Source: Henningerozyma blattae CBS 6284
Taxonomy: Eukaryota; Ascomycota; Saccharomycetes; Saccharomycetales; Saccharomycetaceae
NCBI RefSeq assembly: GCF_000315915.1
Contig: NC_020188.1
Coordinates: 1,133,501 to 1,197,500, forward strand
Length of the DNA: 64,000 nucleotides
Direction: 5' to 3'
A program made the position numbers and the translations under genes. This document shows, one piece after another, positions 10,436 through 21,751 of this stretch (position 1 is its first letter; each line of letters starts with the position of its first letter). The notes beneath the pieces were generated by a model. That model was given only the letters and a program-made list of their open reading frames with translations. It made no database searches and was not told the DNA's origin.

Positions 10436-10627
10436 TTATTTCTTAGCGGCAGCTCTCTTGGCGGCCAAAGCTTTTCGAGTACCGTGCAAGGCATGCTTGT
10501 GGTTTCTTCTGAACTTTGGATCAACACCCTTCAAAGATGGGTACTTGTAGGTCTTTGGCTTCTTAATACCGTTTCTGTGAGCCTTTCTGGTTTGGTTATG
10601 AGCGGTATGATTCTTAGATTTAGACAT
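10436..10627 (-). CDS. RPL29: Large ribosomal subunit protein eL29
   Basis: The 63-residue, very basic protein begins [20 protein letters not shown], the universal start of eL29, and ends in an Ala/Lys-rich tail. S. cerevisiae Rpl29 has 59 residues. It is a component of the 60S subunit near the peptidyl-transferase side. The codon use (GCT, AAG, GGT, AGA) is visibly more biased than in neighbours, as expected for a highly expressed gene. There is no intron. Its position beside SMC2 and MET10 matches the S. cerevisiae order YFR030W, YFR031C, YFR032C-A. Confidence 0.97.
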   Translation of the reverse strand: MSKSKNHTAHNQTRKAHRNGIKKPKTYKYPSLKGVDPKFRRNHKHALHGTRKALAAKRAAAKK

Positions 10628-12555
10628 TTTCTACTGGAAAAATAAATAATACTTTCATTATAAAACATTTCATTAGAATGTTATATTGTATAATTCAATA
10701 TAAATTGTTAGTAAAAATTAGTTCACGTACTAAAGACAAATATTAAGATATTTTGGGAGGTTCTATTACCCTTTATTATTTGTATACTTTAAAGTATTTC
10801 AATTTGCAAATGAAGTGAAAATAAAAAAAAATAATTAAATCATTGGCAAGGTTACCATATACCGTCATACATCATAACGTATTGGTATATCATAAACAAT
10901 CCTAAATTCTATATTAAAAACTCTTAACTCTCAATCTGACATTGTTGGTGTACTCAAATTATCTTTCTTCCGGTACATAATAATATTCTGACATAATACA
11001 CCCCTCAAATATCTATAATTCTGTCGCTACTATACCACTGTTTTAACATACAAATTAAGTTATCCCTTTATGTACAATGTACTAAGAATTAATATAAATT
11101 TTTATGTGTAGAAAAATTACGCATACATTTTTTCAATGTGAATATTGAAACTAATGGTTCTATTATTCCAATGGACCACGAAACGTGGTGAAACGGTTTC
11201 TGACTGAGTAGGGCGATTTCAAAGAGGGACCCTCCTGGAGAGGATTAGACTTTCTATCGGAACTTGATCATTAATTGGAAAAAATGAGAGAAATCAAAGT
11301 CTAGAAAGAGCTAGGCAGAGTTTCTTTGAAGTTAGTGGGACCGAGACTTGGGCGGGCAGAGGATTTGAATATTTGCATTTTTTTCCAAAAAAATCTGATA
11401 AAACGGGAACAGAAAAAAGAGAAACTCGGAAAGATGTTGGGGTGGAACAGTCTGTAACAATTGCTAGGGTTTGGGTTTATGAAATTGAGGGTTGTCCAGG
11501 CTGGTTGTTATGGTAATTCAATTTTCACAGATCTGACCGGTTTAATTGATATATTAGTTTCTGGGAGACAAAATAAAGGGAGTAGATACTAGTACATAAA
11601 TATTGTGAATTAGCTATTCTGCTAAATTGAAAAGAAAAGAATTCACAAAGGAGAAAGAAAGCTAACGTTAAAATTTATGGGTAAATTAATTAAAATTTTT
11701 ATACGTAAATATATTTATATTTGAATCTATTACAGCTTGGTATTAATGTTTTTAAATGATATATCTTTGTGAGAAAAGTGTGTTTTAAGTGGTAAAGCAG
11801 TCAGGGTGGTGTTTCTTGTTATTTTGTATCATTTTAAAAAAATTTAACTTAATATTGAAGAAAATTTTAAACTTTTGGGAGTTATTTGAAATTTTTAAAT
11901 GATTTTTATATTTTATTGTAGTCCAAATTACATTAAAAATTAAAGTTAGAAAAAGAATGATTTTATTTTACTAAGTATTTCTTTAAAAATTGAATTATCC
12001 AATTATACTTGTACTAAGAAGCATACTAACAATCACAATGCTGTGTATTTTATGTCAGTAATTATTTTTTTTTTGGCGATCTTATAGCTAACTCAAATAA
12101 TGTCACATATAAAGTAATGTTCAAAAGAGGAAATCGTGCGCGGAAATAAGAATCTCAAAAAGTGGCCTTGAATATGAAAACGGAAATTAAATCGATATTT
12201 CAAATTGATACGGTTTGTTATATACAGCTCAAACAATGAAAGGTAAATCACAATCAACTTTAATATATTAGATCATAATAAAAAAGTTAGGGGCCCGTCC
12301 GCTTTATAATTTAATCTAAGTATCATTGATTGCATCCTCATACATACCAATATAATTCCAACTAGTCTTCCTTTTTTTTTATGAATTAATACTGCCATTA
12401 CATTGAATTTTTTTTTCTTAAAAAAAACTATATTCAAATCTAATAACATCAATAAATATACACATATGTATATTTCCCCTTTAAATACCCTTTATTACTT
12501 AGCAGCAAAATAATTCCCCTCTTATTCTATCAACTATTCCTTATTTGTTAATATT
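10628..12555. other. Long 1.9 kb intergenic region between divergent RPL29 and ULP2, with a G-rich stretch at about 11150-11560
   Basis: This gap has no open frame of note. Most of it is very AT-rich, but 11150-11560 is visibly richer in G and C, with purine-rich runs and words such as TAGGGTTTGGGTTT (about 11465-11480), which contains a Tbf1-like core. In S. cerevisiae QCR6 and PHO4 lie downstream of RPL29 and neither is present here, so the gap may be the site of lost genes, or it may hold an unannotated RNA. I could not match it to a known snoRNA, RNase P/MRP or SRP RNA. Confidence 0.35.
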
Positions 12556-15500
12556 ATGGGTGTTCGAAGACCTACTATTCCTGGTATTCTACCAATAGAT
12601 AATCTTACTTCCAATAACAACAATAATAATACCAATAATAATTCTGAAAATACTATTAGCAATTCCAAAAAAAGAAGACATAGAGTTAGCAATAATTATA
12701 ATACTAATACAAGATCCACCAAACGATATAAACAAAGGCGAGATAAATCGGTACCTAATAAAATGCCTGAGTTAACTAAAAATATTTTATTAACTTCATC
12801 CCTAGATGACATTCAAGAAATTAAACATTCTAATAGAGATAGCAGGAGAAACATTGGGAATAATAATAATGGACTTTTATTTTCCTCACCCAAAGCTGAT
12901 TCAAAATCAAATGATAATGAAATTCTGACCATAACGAAGGAAGAAGAAACTGATCAACGAGATAGTTCTACTAATCCAATACTAATTGATAGTAACCCAG
13001 TAACTCAAACTTCAAATACTCACAATTTAATAGAAAATACCAACAAAAATAGTCATAATCATTCTAGACAAAAAGTTTTACATTTTCATGGACGATTAAG
13101 GTTCGTTATCGCAAGAAATAGTGTCACTGAAAAACTTAATCTTAAGATGACTTTTAAATTTTCAGTGGAAGGGTTTTCTGCAAAGTTGAAGTTTGTTAAT
13201 TTGCCAAGTTCAGATAAATCATCAAATAATGATACTTATGAAATTAAAAACTCTTCCATTAATTTATTTGTTGATATTAGAAAATTAATATTTGATAAAG
13301 ATTGGAAATCATTGGGGATAATTTTGAAAAAACCAAGAATTGTAGATTCAAGATCCTCAGATACTTCTAATAAAAAACCAATTAAAAATTTTTTATGGAT
13401 TGCTGATACAAATATTACCTCTGATTTAACTAAGCTCGCAAATCAATCACACTCAGCTACTTTAAAAGATTTATACAATAGCTTAAAAAACAATCCTCAT
13501 TCTGATTCTATCGTTATGGAAATAGTACAGAAAAGATCTGATATTTCCAACTTTATGTACCGATATGAGGTACAATCAACTACAATGTCTGACTTTATAG
13601 ATTTAAAAGAAGAAAAGAATATCAAACCGACACCTCCATCTGAAAACTCAACTAAAACTCTAACAAATTTTACAGTCACAAAACAAATTAAGCAACTTAA
13701 ACCTGTGTCATCATTATCAACATCGATAGGAACAAAGAAAAGTCATTTTTGGGAAAAAAATAATTTTTCTTCCTTGAGAAGTTCATCATCGCATAATAAT
13801 TCTAACCAATCAAATTTTAGTACCAACCTTAAGGTAAATTCGCGCCCCATATCGAATGGCTTGAGCAATTATACTGCTACAAGAATTGCAAAACCGACAT
13901 CACAACTATTATCTGAAGAACTTTCTTCTAATGCAGTTGCAACCTCACATTCCATTAAACCATCCGCATTCTATTCAAAAAGTACCGATCCTAATGATAC
14001 TGAAGCTACAAAAGATTATTTATTTAACGGGAACTATCAATACTCTAATGAAGCATCAAATCATCGTGCTCCCAATAGTACTAAAGTAGATTGCCAATCA
14101 TCGCTAGATTCACGACATACAAGATCAACGACTAGCTCTATAGGTAACCGAAAGATCCATAGATCTAATGATTCAACCCATAACGATGAAGCAGTGTATG
14201 AGACTCCAGTACCATTTAAACCAAGACTAAATTATAAATTTTCTGATAACACTAGCTATACGATTACTAATCAGGATTTTAAATGCTTATATAACAACGA
14301 TTGGATCAATGATACAATTATAGACTTCTTTATTAAATATTATGTCGATCAGTCAATTCAAAACAATATTATTAAAAAAGATGAAATTTCAATTATGACT
14401 TCATTCTTTTACACCAAATTAATAAGTACAAAGGAAAATTATTATGAAAATGTAAAAAAATGGGTAAATAATTCAAATCTTTTTGATAAAAAATATATCA
14501 TTATTCCCATTAATATGAAATATCACTGGTACTGTTCAATTATTATAAATATGAAAGAAATCAATCAATATTTAAAAAGGAAAAAATCTATTCATGATTT
14601 CCAAATGTCCAAGGGACATACAAATGAATATTTAAAAAAAGCTACACCAGATGATGATAATACAACCGGGGCTGAATTGAAACTGGAAAGTGAAATACCT
14701 GATAATAACAAGCCCAATGTTACCAACCTTCAAAATAAGGACAAGAAGGGGATTGAAGACTTAATCTCAGAGGTAGGTAATGACTCTGCTTTAATTAATC
14801 TATCGACTTCCGAAAGCTTGGAACAAACAACATCCCATAAACTATCTGCCTCTCCAGAACAAGCAATTTCTAACGATTCTGAGAATTTGGAATTAAGAAG
14901 AGAATCACAAAATATTACTGATAATACTGAAATTAATACTGAAATTAATACCGAACTCTCCACTGATATCAATAATTTAGATCTCGATATGCCACCAATC
15001 TGTATTTTAACTTTTGACTCTTTAAGGCAAACACATACGAAAGATATCGAACCAATAAAAGAGTTTTTGATCAGTTATGCCAAAGATAAATACGGATTTT
15101 CAATTAGTAAATTTAATATTAGAATGAAGACATGCCAAGTTCCTCTACAGCCAAATTTCAGTGACTGTGGTGTCCATGTTATACTAAATATCATGAAGTT
15201 TTGTCAAGATCCTTCATCAACTATAAATTTCTGGTATTCAATTAAGAGTAAAAATAGAAGTTCAAGTAAACTAGTTAATCAATATTTTGATAAACGAAAA
15301 AGATCAATAGCAAGACTCACATTAAGAGATGTTCTGTGGGATCTACAACATAAACAAATTATTGGAATGAAAGAAAATAATGAACAAGCTCCAGAATCTG
15401 ATGATTCTGAAAATAATGAAGAAGATATCGAAATTATCGAAGAAGTTTCAATCAATAAACATAATACTGAAAATAAGAAGGCTAAATTAACCGAACATTC

Positions 15501-17034
15501 TACAAGTAATAAACAAATGACAGAACAGAAGGATAAAAAAGCAATCTCAGCTCCTGACAATTCTAATCTCCCAAACATAAATCAGAAGTTATTAATATCA
15601 GATATTCCTGCAGCATTACTTGGAAAAAATAATGATAAAGATAAAATTTCAGATACAGGCAAACCCGGAGTACTACTTAACAACTTGGTCACGACTGTTG
15701 ATATCAAATACGATGAAAATAATAATCGATTATCGAATGAAGAAAAAAGTAAAAGTGTTGGGAACTTCCCAAAAGAAGATAGACGATTAGATCACCAAGA
15801 TAATTTATCTGATCATAGTGAAAGTGGTGAAAACATCAAATGGAGTACCCCTTCTCCAAAATCAACACAGTCTTTATCATTGAAAGAGAAATTTCAGTAC
15901 ACAAAAGTGGATGCTAATATAAGAATAAATGACGAAATCGTAAGCAATTCTAAAAGTCATTTTACTGATAAACTGAATACATATACCGGGCGCAAAGGAG
16001 ATGCTGACCTCACTATAATTTCTGACAACGATTTTCATTCTGATAGTAAAAATTGTGATTCACAGCTCGACATTGATTCATCATTGAGTGAAGTGGAACT
16101 ACAACCATCTGATGAAACTCTGAGTAATCTTGATACTCACCTCAATGACCATAATTTGCCATCAGATGTCGAAGATAAAGAAGTTATATCTATTGAAGAC
16201 AATAATTTAAGTGTTGATCAAGCTTCAAATACCTTGCCAAAGCTATATAATTCTAAAAGAAGATATTTGGATAGTTCACCAAGAGCATCACCAGCAACTT
16301 CACAGATTGTAACTATAAAAAGTAAGACAGGCCAAAATTCCCCATATTTCAGCACTGAATACCTGAAAACTAGACAGAAACAAATTGAAAGTTTCGAAAA
16401 ACTAAAACCTTCATTTGATGAAGCTAAGAGATACTTGGATAAAATAAACACGCACTCTTCTCCAATATCTTCAAAAAATAATACCCAATTTTTTGTTAAC
16501 CAAAAACTAGAACCTCAATTTAGCCTAAATCATGAACCTATTACTTTTGCTCTTAATAGGTCACACTCTAATTCTCCAGATGAAAACCTACCAAAAGACC
16601 CGCATATTCAAATAAATGTTGTTGATTTGTCATCCCCCCTAAGACCTGATAGCCCAATTGAGAAATTTAGAGATAATGAAACCCATACAACTAAAATTAA
16701 TAACTATGACCAACATCTGAACAACAGAATACAAAAAAACTTCGAATCAAGTTCTAATTCATCTCATACTAGAAAATTCACTACGACGAACTACCACGAT
16801 AAAGAGCATATTCAGGGAGAGCCTACTGTACGCTTTAAAGCTGATACTTCTGCCTCATCACCAGATAATACTTTGAGCAGTTCTCCGAATCTTGATGAAG
16901 ATCAAAACAACTTAGTAACACAACCTTCAAATACAGAATCACCTGAAGGCAACACACCTACATATTCATTTCCTAATAACAATGAAATTGTAAACATCGA
17001 TGATCCTATTGAAATCATAGACCCCTCGGAATAA
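12556..17034 (+). CDS. ULP2: SUMO-specific protease Ulp2 (Smt4)
   Basis: The 1492-residue protein is much longer than S. cerevisiae Ulp2 (1034). It is a C48-family cysteine protease that removes SUMO, especially poly-SUMO chains, in the nucleus. The catalytic residues are visible: His657 (YHWYCS), Asp821 (ILTFDSLR), Gln865 (PLQPNFSD) and Cys871 (SDCGVH), with the family's NDTIIDFFIKYY motif before them. About 150 residues of acidic, Ser/Thr/Asn-rich sequence split the catalytic domain between His and Asp. The N-terminal 550 and C-terminal 580 residues are mostly low-complexity with many Ser/Asp/Glu stretches, which suggests SUMO-interaction and phosphorylation sites, and the C-terminus ends in an acidic IVNIDDPIEIIDPSE segment. 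In S. cerevisiae ULP2 and SSM4 are neighbours and convergent, as here. Confidence 0.95.
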   Translation: MGVRRPTIPGILPIDNLTSNNNNNNTNNNSENTISNSKKRRHRVSNNYNTNTRSTKRYKQRRDKSVPNKMPELTKNILLTSSLDDIQEIKHSNRDSRRNIGNNNNGLLFSSPKADSKSNDNEILTITKEEETDQRDSSTNPILIDSNPVTQTSNTHNLIENTNKNSHNHSRQKVLHFHGRLRFVIARNSVTEKLNLKMTFKFSVEGFSAKLKFVNLPSSDKSSNNDTYEIKNSSINLFVDIRKLIFDKDWKSLGIILKKPRIVDSRSSDTSNKKPIKNFLWIADTNITSDLTKLANQSHSATLKDLYNSLKNNPHSDSIVMEIVQKRSDISNFMYRYEVQSTTMSDFIDLKEEKNIKPTPPSENSTKTLTNFTVTKQIKQLKPVSSLSTSIGTKKSHFWEKNNFSSLRSSSSHNNSNQSNFSTNLKVNSRPISNGLSNYTATRIAKPTSQLLSEELSSNAVATSHSIKPSAFYSKSTDPNDTEATKDYLFNGNYQYSNEASNHRAPNSTKVDCQSSLDSRHTRSTTSSIGNRKIHRSNDSTHNDEAVYETPVPFKPRLNYKFSDNTSYTITNQDFKCLYNNDWINDTIIDFFIKYYVDQSIQNNIIKKDEISIMTSFFYTKLISTKENYYENVKKWVNNSNLFDKKYIIIPINMKYHWYCSIIINMKEINQYLKRKKSIHDFQMSKGHTNEYLKKATPDDDNTTGAELKLESEIPDNNKPNVTNLQNKDKKGIEDLISEVGNDSALINLSTSESLEQTTSHKLSASPEQAISNDSENLELRRESQNITDNTEINTEINTELSTDINNLDLDMPPICILTFDSLRQTHTKDIEPIKEFLISYAKDKYGFSISKFNIRMKTCQVPLQPNFSDCGVHVILNIMKFCQDPSSTINFWYSIKSKNRSSSKLVNQYFDKRKRSIARLTLRDVLWDLQHKQIIGMKENNEQAPESDDSENNEEDIEIIEEVSINKHNTENKKAKLTEHSTSNKQMTEQKDKKAISAPDNSNLPNINQKLLISDIPAALLGKNNDKDKISDTGKPGVLLNNLVTTVDIKYDENNNRLSNEEKSKSVGNFPKEDRRLDHQDNLSDHSESGENIKWSTPSPKSTQSLSLKEKFQYTKVDANIRINDEIVSNSKSHFTDKLNTYTGRKGDADLTIISDNDFHSDSKNCDSQLDIDSSLSEVELQPSDETLSNLDTHLNDHNLPSDVEDKEVISIEDNNLSVDQASNTLPKLYNSKRRYLDSSPRASPATSQIVTIKSKTGQNSPYFSTEYLKTRQKQIESFEKLKPSFDEAKRYLDKINTHSSPISSKNNTQFFVNQKLEPQFSLNHEPITFALNRSHSNSPDENLPKDPHIQINVVDLSSPLRPDSPIEKFRDNETHTTKINNYDQHLNNRIQKNFESSSNSSHTRKFTTTNYHDKEHIQGEPTVRFKADTSASSPDNTLSSSPNLDEDQNNLVTQPSNTESPEGNTPTYSFPNNNEIVNIDDPIEIIDPSE

Positions 17035-17644
17035 TTATTATTTATTCTAATTTCATCCTTCTGGGATTACGATATATTCCTCGCATCATATTTGTACTAT
17101 ACTACAACATTTAATAATATCTATACTTAGATTAGAACATTCTTTTGCATCATCTTCATCTTTTTTATAATTTTATAGACAAGTTTTAATTTGTTAGAAA
17201 ATGACTTGATATAAAAGCCAATTTTCTCTGGCTATAATTGCCATTCAGAGCTTGCAAGCAGACACTTTCTCATGAAAAATTGTCAGAATATTTCACTAAA
17301 TTAAATAAATTTTGAACAAAAAAGTTAAAACAAACTAAATGATATAAAAATCTATATAATCAAACAACTAATGAATGAATAAATGACGTGTTAATAAATT
17401 ACAAAAGATATAAGGTAAGGTAAAATAAAAAAAACAACAAAATAAAATACAATAAGAAAATAAAATAAATGCGATGTAACCAATAGCCAAAACCAAATTA
17501 TAAATTTAATGTTGGGAATTGGCGTTAGATGCGATAAACAAGATATAGTATTTCCAAAAAAAATCATGCGAATAATATATTTATTTGAAAATTAAATTAG
17601 TATAAGTCTCAGAAGGAAGTAAACCATTCATGCCTTTAAACTCA
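17035..17644. other. Convergent ULP2-SSM4 intergenic region
   Basis: A 610 bp, very AT-rich region between two 3' ends. I see only A-runs and T-runs suited to polyadenylation, and no gene. Confidence 0.4.
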
Positions 17645-20600
17645 TTAATCGGTAGTTTCAGGAATAACTTTAATTTCATTTTCATTTTGACTGTCATTTT
17701 CATTTTCATTATCAGGGAAATTCTCTAAAGCCTTGCCCTTAGCGTAAATCTCATCTTTAACACTTTGGACAGCAGTTCCGAACCAATTGCTAATGAATGC
17801 ATAAATATTAATAAAAATATATCTTAATAATATTAAAATGGTTGAAATGTAAGTCAAGTGTTGAAAAATAGTCCATGGTATGTTGTTCGAATCCTGGGAC
17901 AATCTTGAATCCCAGAAGAAAAGTAAAACTTGTGGGATATTGTCATACTGATCATTATTTGTATAGAATTCGAAAAGTACAAAATTTACCCAGCAAAAGA
18001 TAATTGGTATAGCTGTTTCAATGGTAGTTGTCAAAGTTGTCTCATAAAGGTAATTCCAGAATTTAACTATTAAACGTTTGGTTGGCATATTTCTGTTAAT
18101 TCTATACAGATGGGCGAAAGTAAGCGAAGTTTGGAAAGCTCTTAAAGTTAGAGGTAATACAATAATAGTGTTCATCGATTGTTTGGAAAAAATCGAGAAA
18201 TTTAACCAATTTCTAAATAATGGCTCCCTAAATTCTGTATAAAATCTTTTTGAAATATAGCCTAATCCAAAGACAGTACCTTGTAATAGATTAAAAAAAT
18301 TTGTAGAAATACCAATAGCATGTGTTAAGATTAAAAATACTAAAAATAGATGCCATTTGAAGATGCCACTTTCAATAATATTGAAAAACAATTCTTTAGT
18401 TTCTTCAATTGAGACATTCACAAATTCAAAGAAATTAAATCTCTTATGCTGTGGTTCATTGAATGTGTCCGCAATTTCATTTTCATTACGATTATTATCA
18501 TTTATATTAGCATTATGATTATGATTAATTGCATTCTCCATGTTTTCATTTTCATGTTCATTATGAACATGCTCATTTTGTCTTTCAATTTCTTTATATC
18601 TTTTATAAACACCATCACATGTTTGTGCTAATATAATCCCACCAGTGCAAATTAAAGCTAAACTGATATGATTTAAACTATCATCTATCAAAAATTTCAA
18701 AAGATTTGTTAACTGAGTAGCACCAAAGATTAGTTTGGTTGGTAAATATAATGCAAATAAGATTATTGTGGAAGTAATCTGAGAAAGTAAAGCAGATGAA
18801 ATTGTTAACACAGCTGCAAAAAACCAAATCAAAACTATCAACGTTATATATCTTGAACGGAAACTAGGTGGGGAATAAACGATTGAGTATCCATCAAATT
18901 CCGTAGTTTGGTCCTCTAAATAACCAAAAGTACCTGAATTTTTTTCGTTTTTCATTTTAATCCTATCTAAATCCAATGGTTTTAATAGTTTATCATCCTT
19001 AGTGACTGGAACAAACATAGTTTGAACATAATTTCTTGAAACTATATCTGAGGATGGTACACGAATTAATTGACCATCTGGTACGAAATAAGCATGAACA
19101 TTAGGGTTAATTCTAAACAACTCTTTGGCTTCCGCTGGAATCTTAGGATCAGTAAATAAATTTTGATTTGATAATTCAGCGCTCGATTGATTTAAGAATT
19201 TATAGAACAGATTACGATAAATGATATGGCCTCTCTCAGTTTGGAAATCTTTTCCCAATAAAAATGATGATAATCTTAGTTTCTTGGAGGAAATTTCAAA
19301 AATATAATTCCAATATAATCTAATGAAATGTTTGATGGATTCTTTTGAATCAATAAATTGATTAGCAGAAAATGCAAACGTAGTTAATAACCAAATTTCT
19401 AAGAAATTTGAACTAATTAATTTTGTAATTTCAAAAAATTTCAAATTGAGCACAATTGGGAATAAAACTATAGTAAATGAACCAAAGCCAACTAAAATGA
19501 AAATAGCATAAATAAAAAAAGATAAAGCTAATCTTGAAATTTGAATCTTTAATGGATGAATTAAACTATCTTGCAATATTTTAATATTTGGATCTTCTGG
19601 TGATCTAATGAAGAATAGAACCCCTGGCCTTATAATATATTGTCTAATCATCCCAATGAATTTTGCAAACCAATGCATATACATCGTACCTAGTCCCCAA
19701 TAAATAAAGCCAACTAATGGTTTCCAATAAATTAAAAATTGTGAACCCCATAGAGTCTTATAGGAGAAAGAGTTTACAAAAAGTGGTGTAAACAATGACA
19801 AGTCTAATAGTAAACCAGCCAAAATTGGGAAACCTAATAATTCAATGAAAAATAGAACAAAAACTTTTAAAGTACATTGGATACCAAATAAAATTTGAAA
19901 GATTAATCTTTTTCGTGCATTTTTCATACCATTATCACGATTAAAACCTTTCGAAATGAAATTAGAAGAAATATAAATCATAAAAATGATTGTTGAATAA
20001 GCCACAATGACTGGTAAGGATCTTAAAAATAATTTATTACTGAATAAATTGTTTTTAAATTCATTAATTTCGAAGAATATTGGTGATATATGTGGGTATA
20101 AATTCTTCCTAAAGTTAATGAATAATTTATTTGAATAAATTAAATTTTTAGAAGTAGAGAACTGTAATAAAAATTCTATTGAATTTTTTAACATATTAAT
20201 AACAAACAAATAAAATTGAATTAAAATCAACCCAATAACGGAAGGAATAAAAAAGGTAATGAAGAGGAATAAGGAAATACTCAAACAAGCAATCAAGTAA
20301 TAAGTAAGTATGTTGGAGAACTTTAATCTTAAATTGACAACAATTGGTGGTAATACTTGCTGATCAGCATTGATTTGATCATTTTGTGGTGCTGGACGCT
20401 GAGGTTGTGGTTGAGCTAATTCTGGTGGAGGAATAAATTCTGGGATTACAGGACGATTACGTGGTGGTTGTGGGACATCTGCATTGATGACAAGTGGCAT
20501 ACCATTATTATTTTGATTTTGGTTTTGATTTTCCAAAACATGTCTATCTAATAAGTCATCAAATTGTCTTTGTGCATTTCTATTTTCTCTATTTATTTCA

Positions 20601-21751
20601 ATTTCCATTTGTCTTTGTTCCATCTCAAAATGAGCATCATCTTCATGGTCAGATAATAGCTCATTTGCAATGTTGTGCTCTGTCCCATCCCAACTATCGT
20701 TAGCTGAAGAAGAAGTTCCATCAAGTTCGGCATCCTGATGATCATAATCGTGGTCTTCTAGATCTGTTTCATCAAATTCATTTGGAATATGATTTTCTCT
20801 AACATCTTGAACCATTGGTTCATCAAGATCTTCAATATCATTACGATGATTATGCTGTTGAGGACCATTTTCAAATTCTTCTTCATGATGTTCTTGTTCA
20901 AGATTATCATGATTGTTATTATTATTGGCATCTTGTTCTGCTTGTACATTATCCCTTTCTCTCATTAACCTTGCAATATGATTTAAGGATTCATCATCCA
21001 TCATTGGGAAACGTTCTTTCAATTGGATTTTGAATAATTCTTCTTTTGTATATTGAGGTCCAATCTTATGATAAATCATTTTAGCAAAGACTGGCTCTCT
21101 TACAACCATATCATATTGGAAATATAAAGCAATCAATAAAATAATAACTAATACGATTTGAGTCCAATTATAAATTCCAATAGAAAAAAAATAAGTTAAA
21201 TCAATTAAATTTGTATCTTGATTGAAAAAAGTTTTTGAAATTGAATTTGAGCCTGAATTGTCATTCAATTCATAATAACCATATATTAAACTTTTAAAAA
21301 ATTGATTTGGAATTGGTAATTGACCATCTAACAAAATAATATACAGGTTCCTAATGCAATTCCATGCTAATGGAATACCAGCAACCAAAAATAAACAAGC
21401 CAAAGATATCGTGAACCAAACTTTTACAGAATTCAAAACTGATAGAATTGATGACCAAAATAAAAGCATCCAAGGTAGTTTATCAGGCATATTATCATCA
21501 TACATTGTTTTGAATTGAATTGGATAGTGGCAAATATCACAATTTACAGAAGATGTAGTTGAAGTACTAATATTTTTTGAAGCCAGCCATTCTAACAGGC
21601 ATGATTCATGGATATATTTAATCGAACCTTTACATTTACATGGATGAAATAACGGCTGATGGCTGGTAGCTTCACCTCTACAGATACGACAGGTTGCACC
21701 TATAGGAGAATCTGAGGGCCTAGTTGCATGCTGCGTATCACTACTACTCAT
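17645..21751 (-). CDS. SSM4: ER membrane RING-CH E3 ubiquitin ligase Doa10 (Ssm4)
   Basis: The 1368-residue protein starts with a RING-CH (C4HC3) finger at about residues 21-79: CRICRGEATSHQPLFHPCKC, then HESCLLEW and CDICHYP. Many membrane segments follow, as in S. cerevisiae Doa10 (1319 residues, 14 segments). The enzyme sits in the ER and inner nuclear membrane and, with Ubc6 and Ubc7, ubiquitinates misfolded cytosolic, nuclear and membrane proteins for Cdc48-driven degradation. A long acidic, Asn/His/Glu-rich cytosolic loop lies at about residues 260-450, and a second Asn/Glu/His-rich loop near 1070-1110. The C-terminal tail is Asn/Glu-rich. Confidence 0.96.
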   Translation of the reverse strand: MSSSDTQHATRPSDSPIGATCRICRGEATSHQPLFHPCKCKGSIKYIHESCLLEWLASKNISTSTTSSVNCDICHYPIQFKTMYDDNMPDKLPWMLLFWSSILSVLNSVKVWFTISLACLFLVAGIPLAWNCIRNLYIILLDGQLPIPNQFFKSLIYGYYELNDNSGSNSISKTFFNQDTNLIDLTYFFSIGIYNWTQIVLVIILLIALYFQYDMVVREPVFAKMIYHKIGPQYTKEELFKIQLKERFPMMDDESLNHIARLMRERDNVQAEQDANNNNNHDNLEQEHHEEEFENGPQQHNHRNDIEDLDEPMVQDVRENHIPNEFDETDLEDHDYDHQDAELDGTSSSANDSWDGTEHNIANELLSDHEDDAHFEMEQRQMEIEINRENRNAQRQFDDLLDRHVLENQNQNQNNNGMPLVINADVPQPPRNRPVIPEFIPPPELAQPQPQRPAPQNDQINADQQVLPPIVVNLRLKFSNILTYYLIACLSISLFLFITFFIPSVIGLILIQFYLFVINMLKNSIEFLLQFSTSKNLIYSNKLFINFRKNLYPHISPIFFEINEFKNNLFSNKLFLRSLPVIVAYSTIIFMIYISSNFISKGFNRDNGMKNARKRLIFQILFGIQCTLKVFVLFFIELLGFPILAGLLLDLSLFTPLFVNSFSYKTLWGSQFLIYWKPLVGFIYWGLGTMYMHWFAKFIGMIRQYIIRPGVLFFIRSPEDPNIKILQDSLIHPLKIQISRLALSFFIYAIFILVGFGSFTIVLFPIVLNLKFFEITKLISSNFLEIWLLTTFAFSANQFIDSKESIKHFIRLYWNYIFEISSKKLRLSSFLLGKDFQTERGHIIYRNLFYKFLNQSSAELSNQNLFTDPKIPAEAKELFRINPNVHAYFVPDGQLIRVPSSDIVSRNYVQTMFVPVTKDDKLLKPLDLDRIKMKNEKNSGTFGYLEDQTTEFDGYSIVYSPPSFRSRYITLIVLIWFFAAVLTISSALLSQITSTIILFALYLPTKLIFGATQLTNLLKFLIDDSLNHISLALICTGGIILAQTCDGVYKRYKEIERQNEHVHNEHENENMENAINHNHNANINDNNRNENEIADTFNEPQHKRFNFFEFVNVSIEETKELFFNIIESGIFKWHLFLVFLILTHAIGISTNFFNLLQGTVFGLGYISKRFYTEFREPLFRNWLNFSIFSKQSMNTIIVLPLTLRAFQTSLTFAHLYRINRNMPTKRLIVKFWNYLYETTLTTTIETAIPIIFCWVNFVLFEFYTNNDQYDNIPQVLLFFWDSRLSQDSNNIPWTIFQHLTYISTILILLRYIFINIYAFISNWFGTAVQSVKDEIYAKGKALENFPDNENENDSQNENEIKVIPETTD

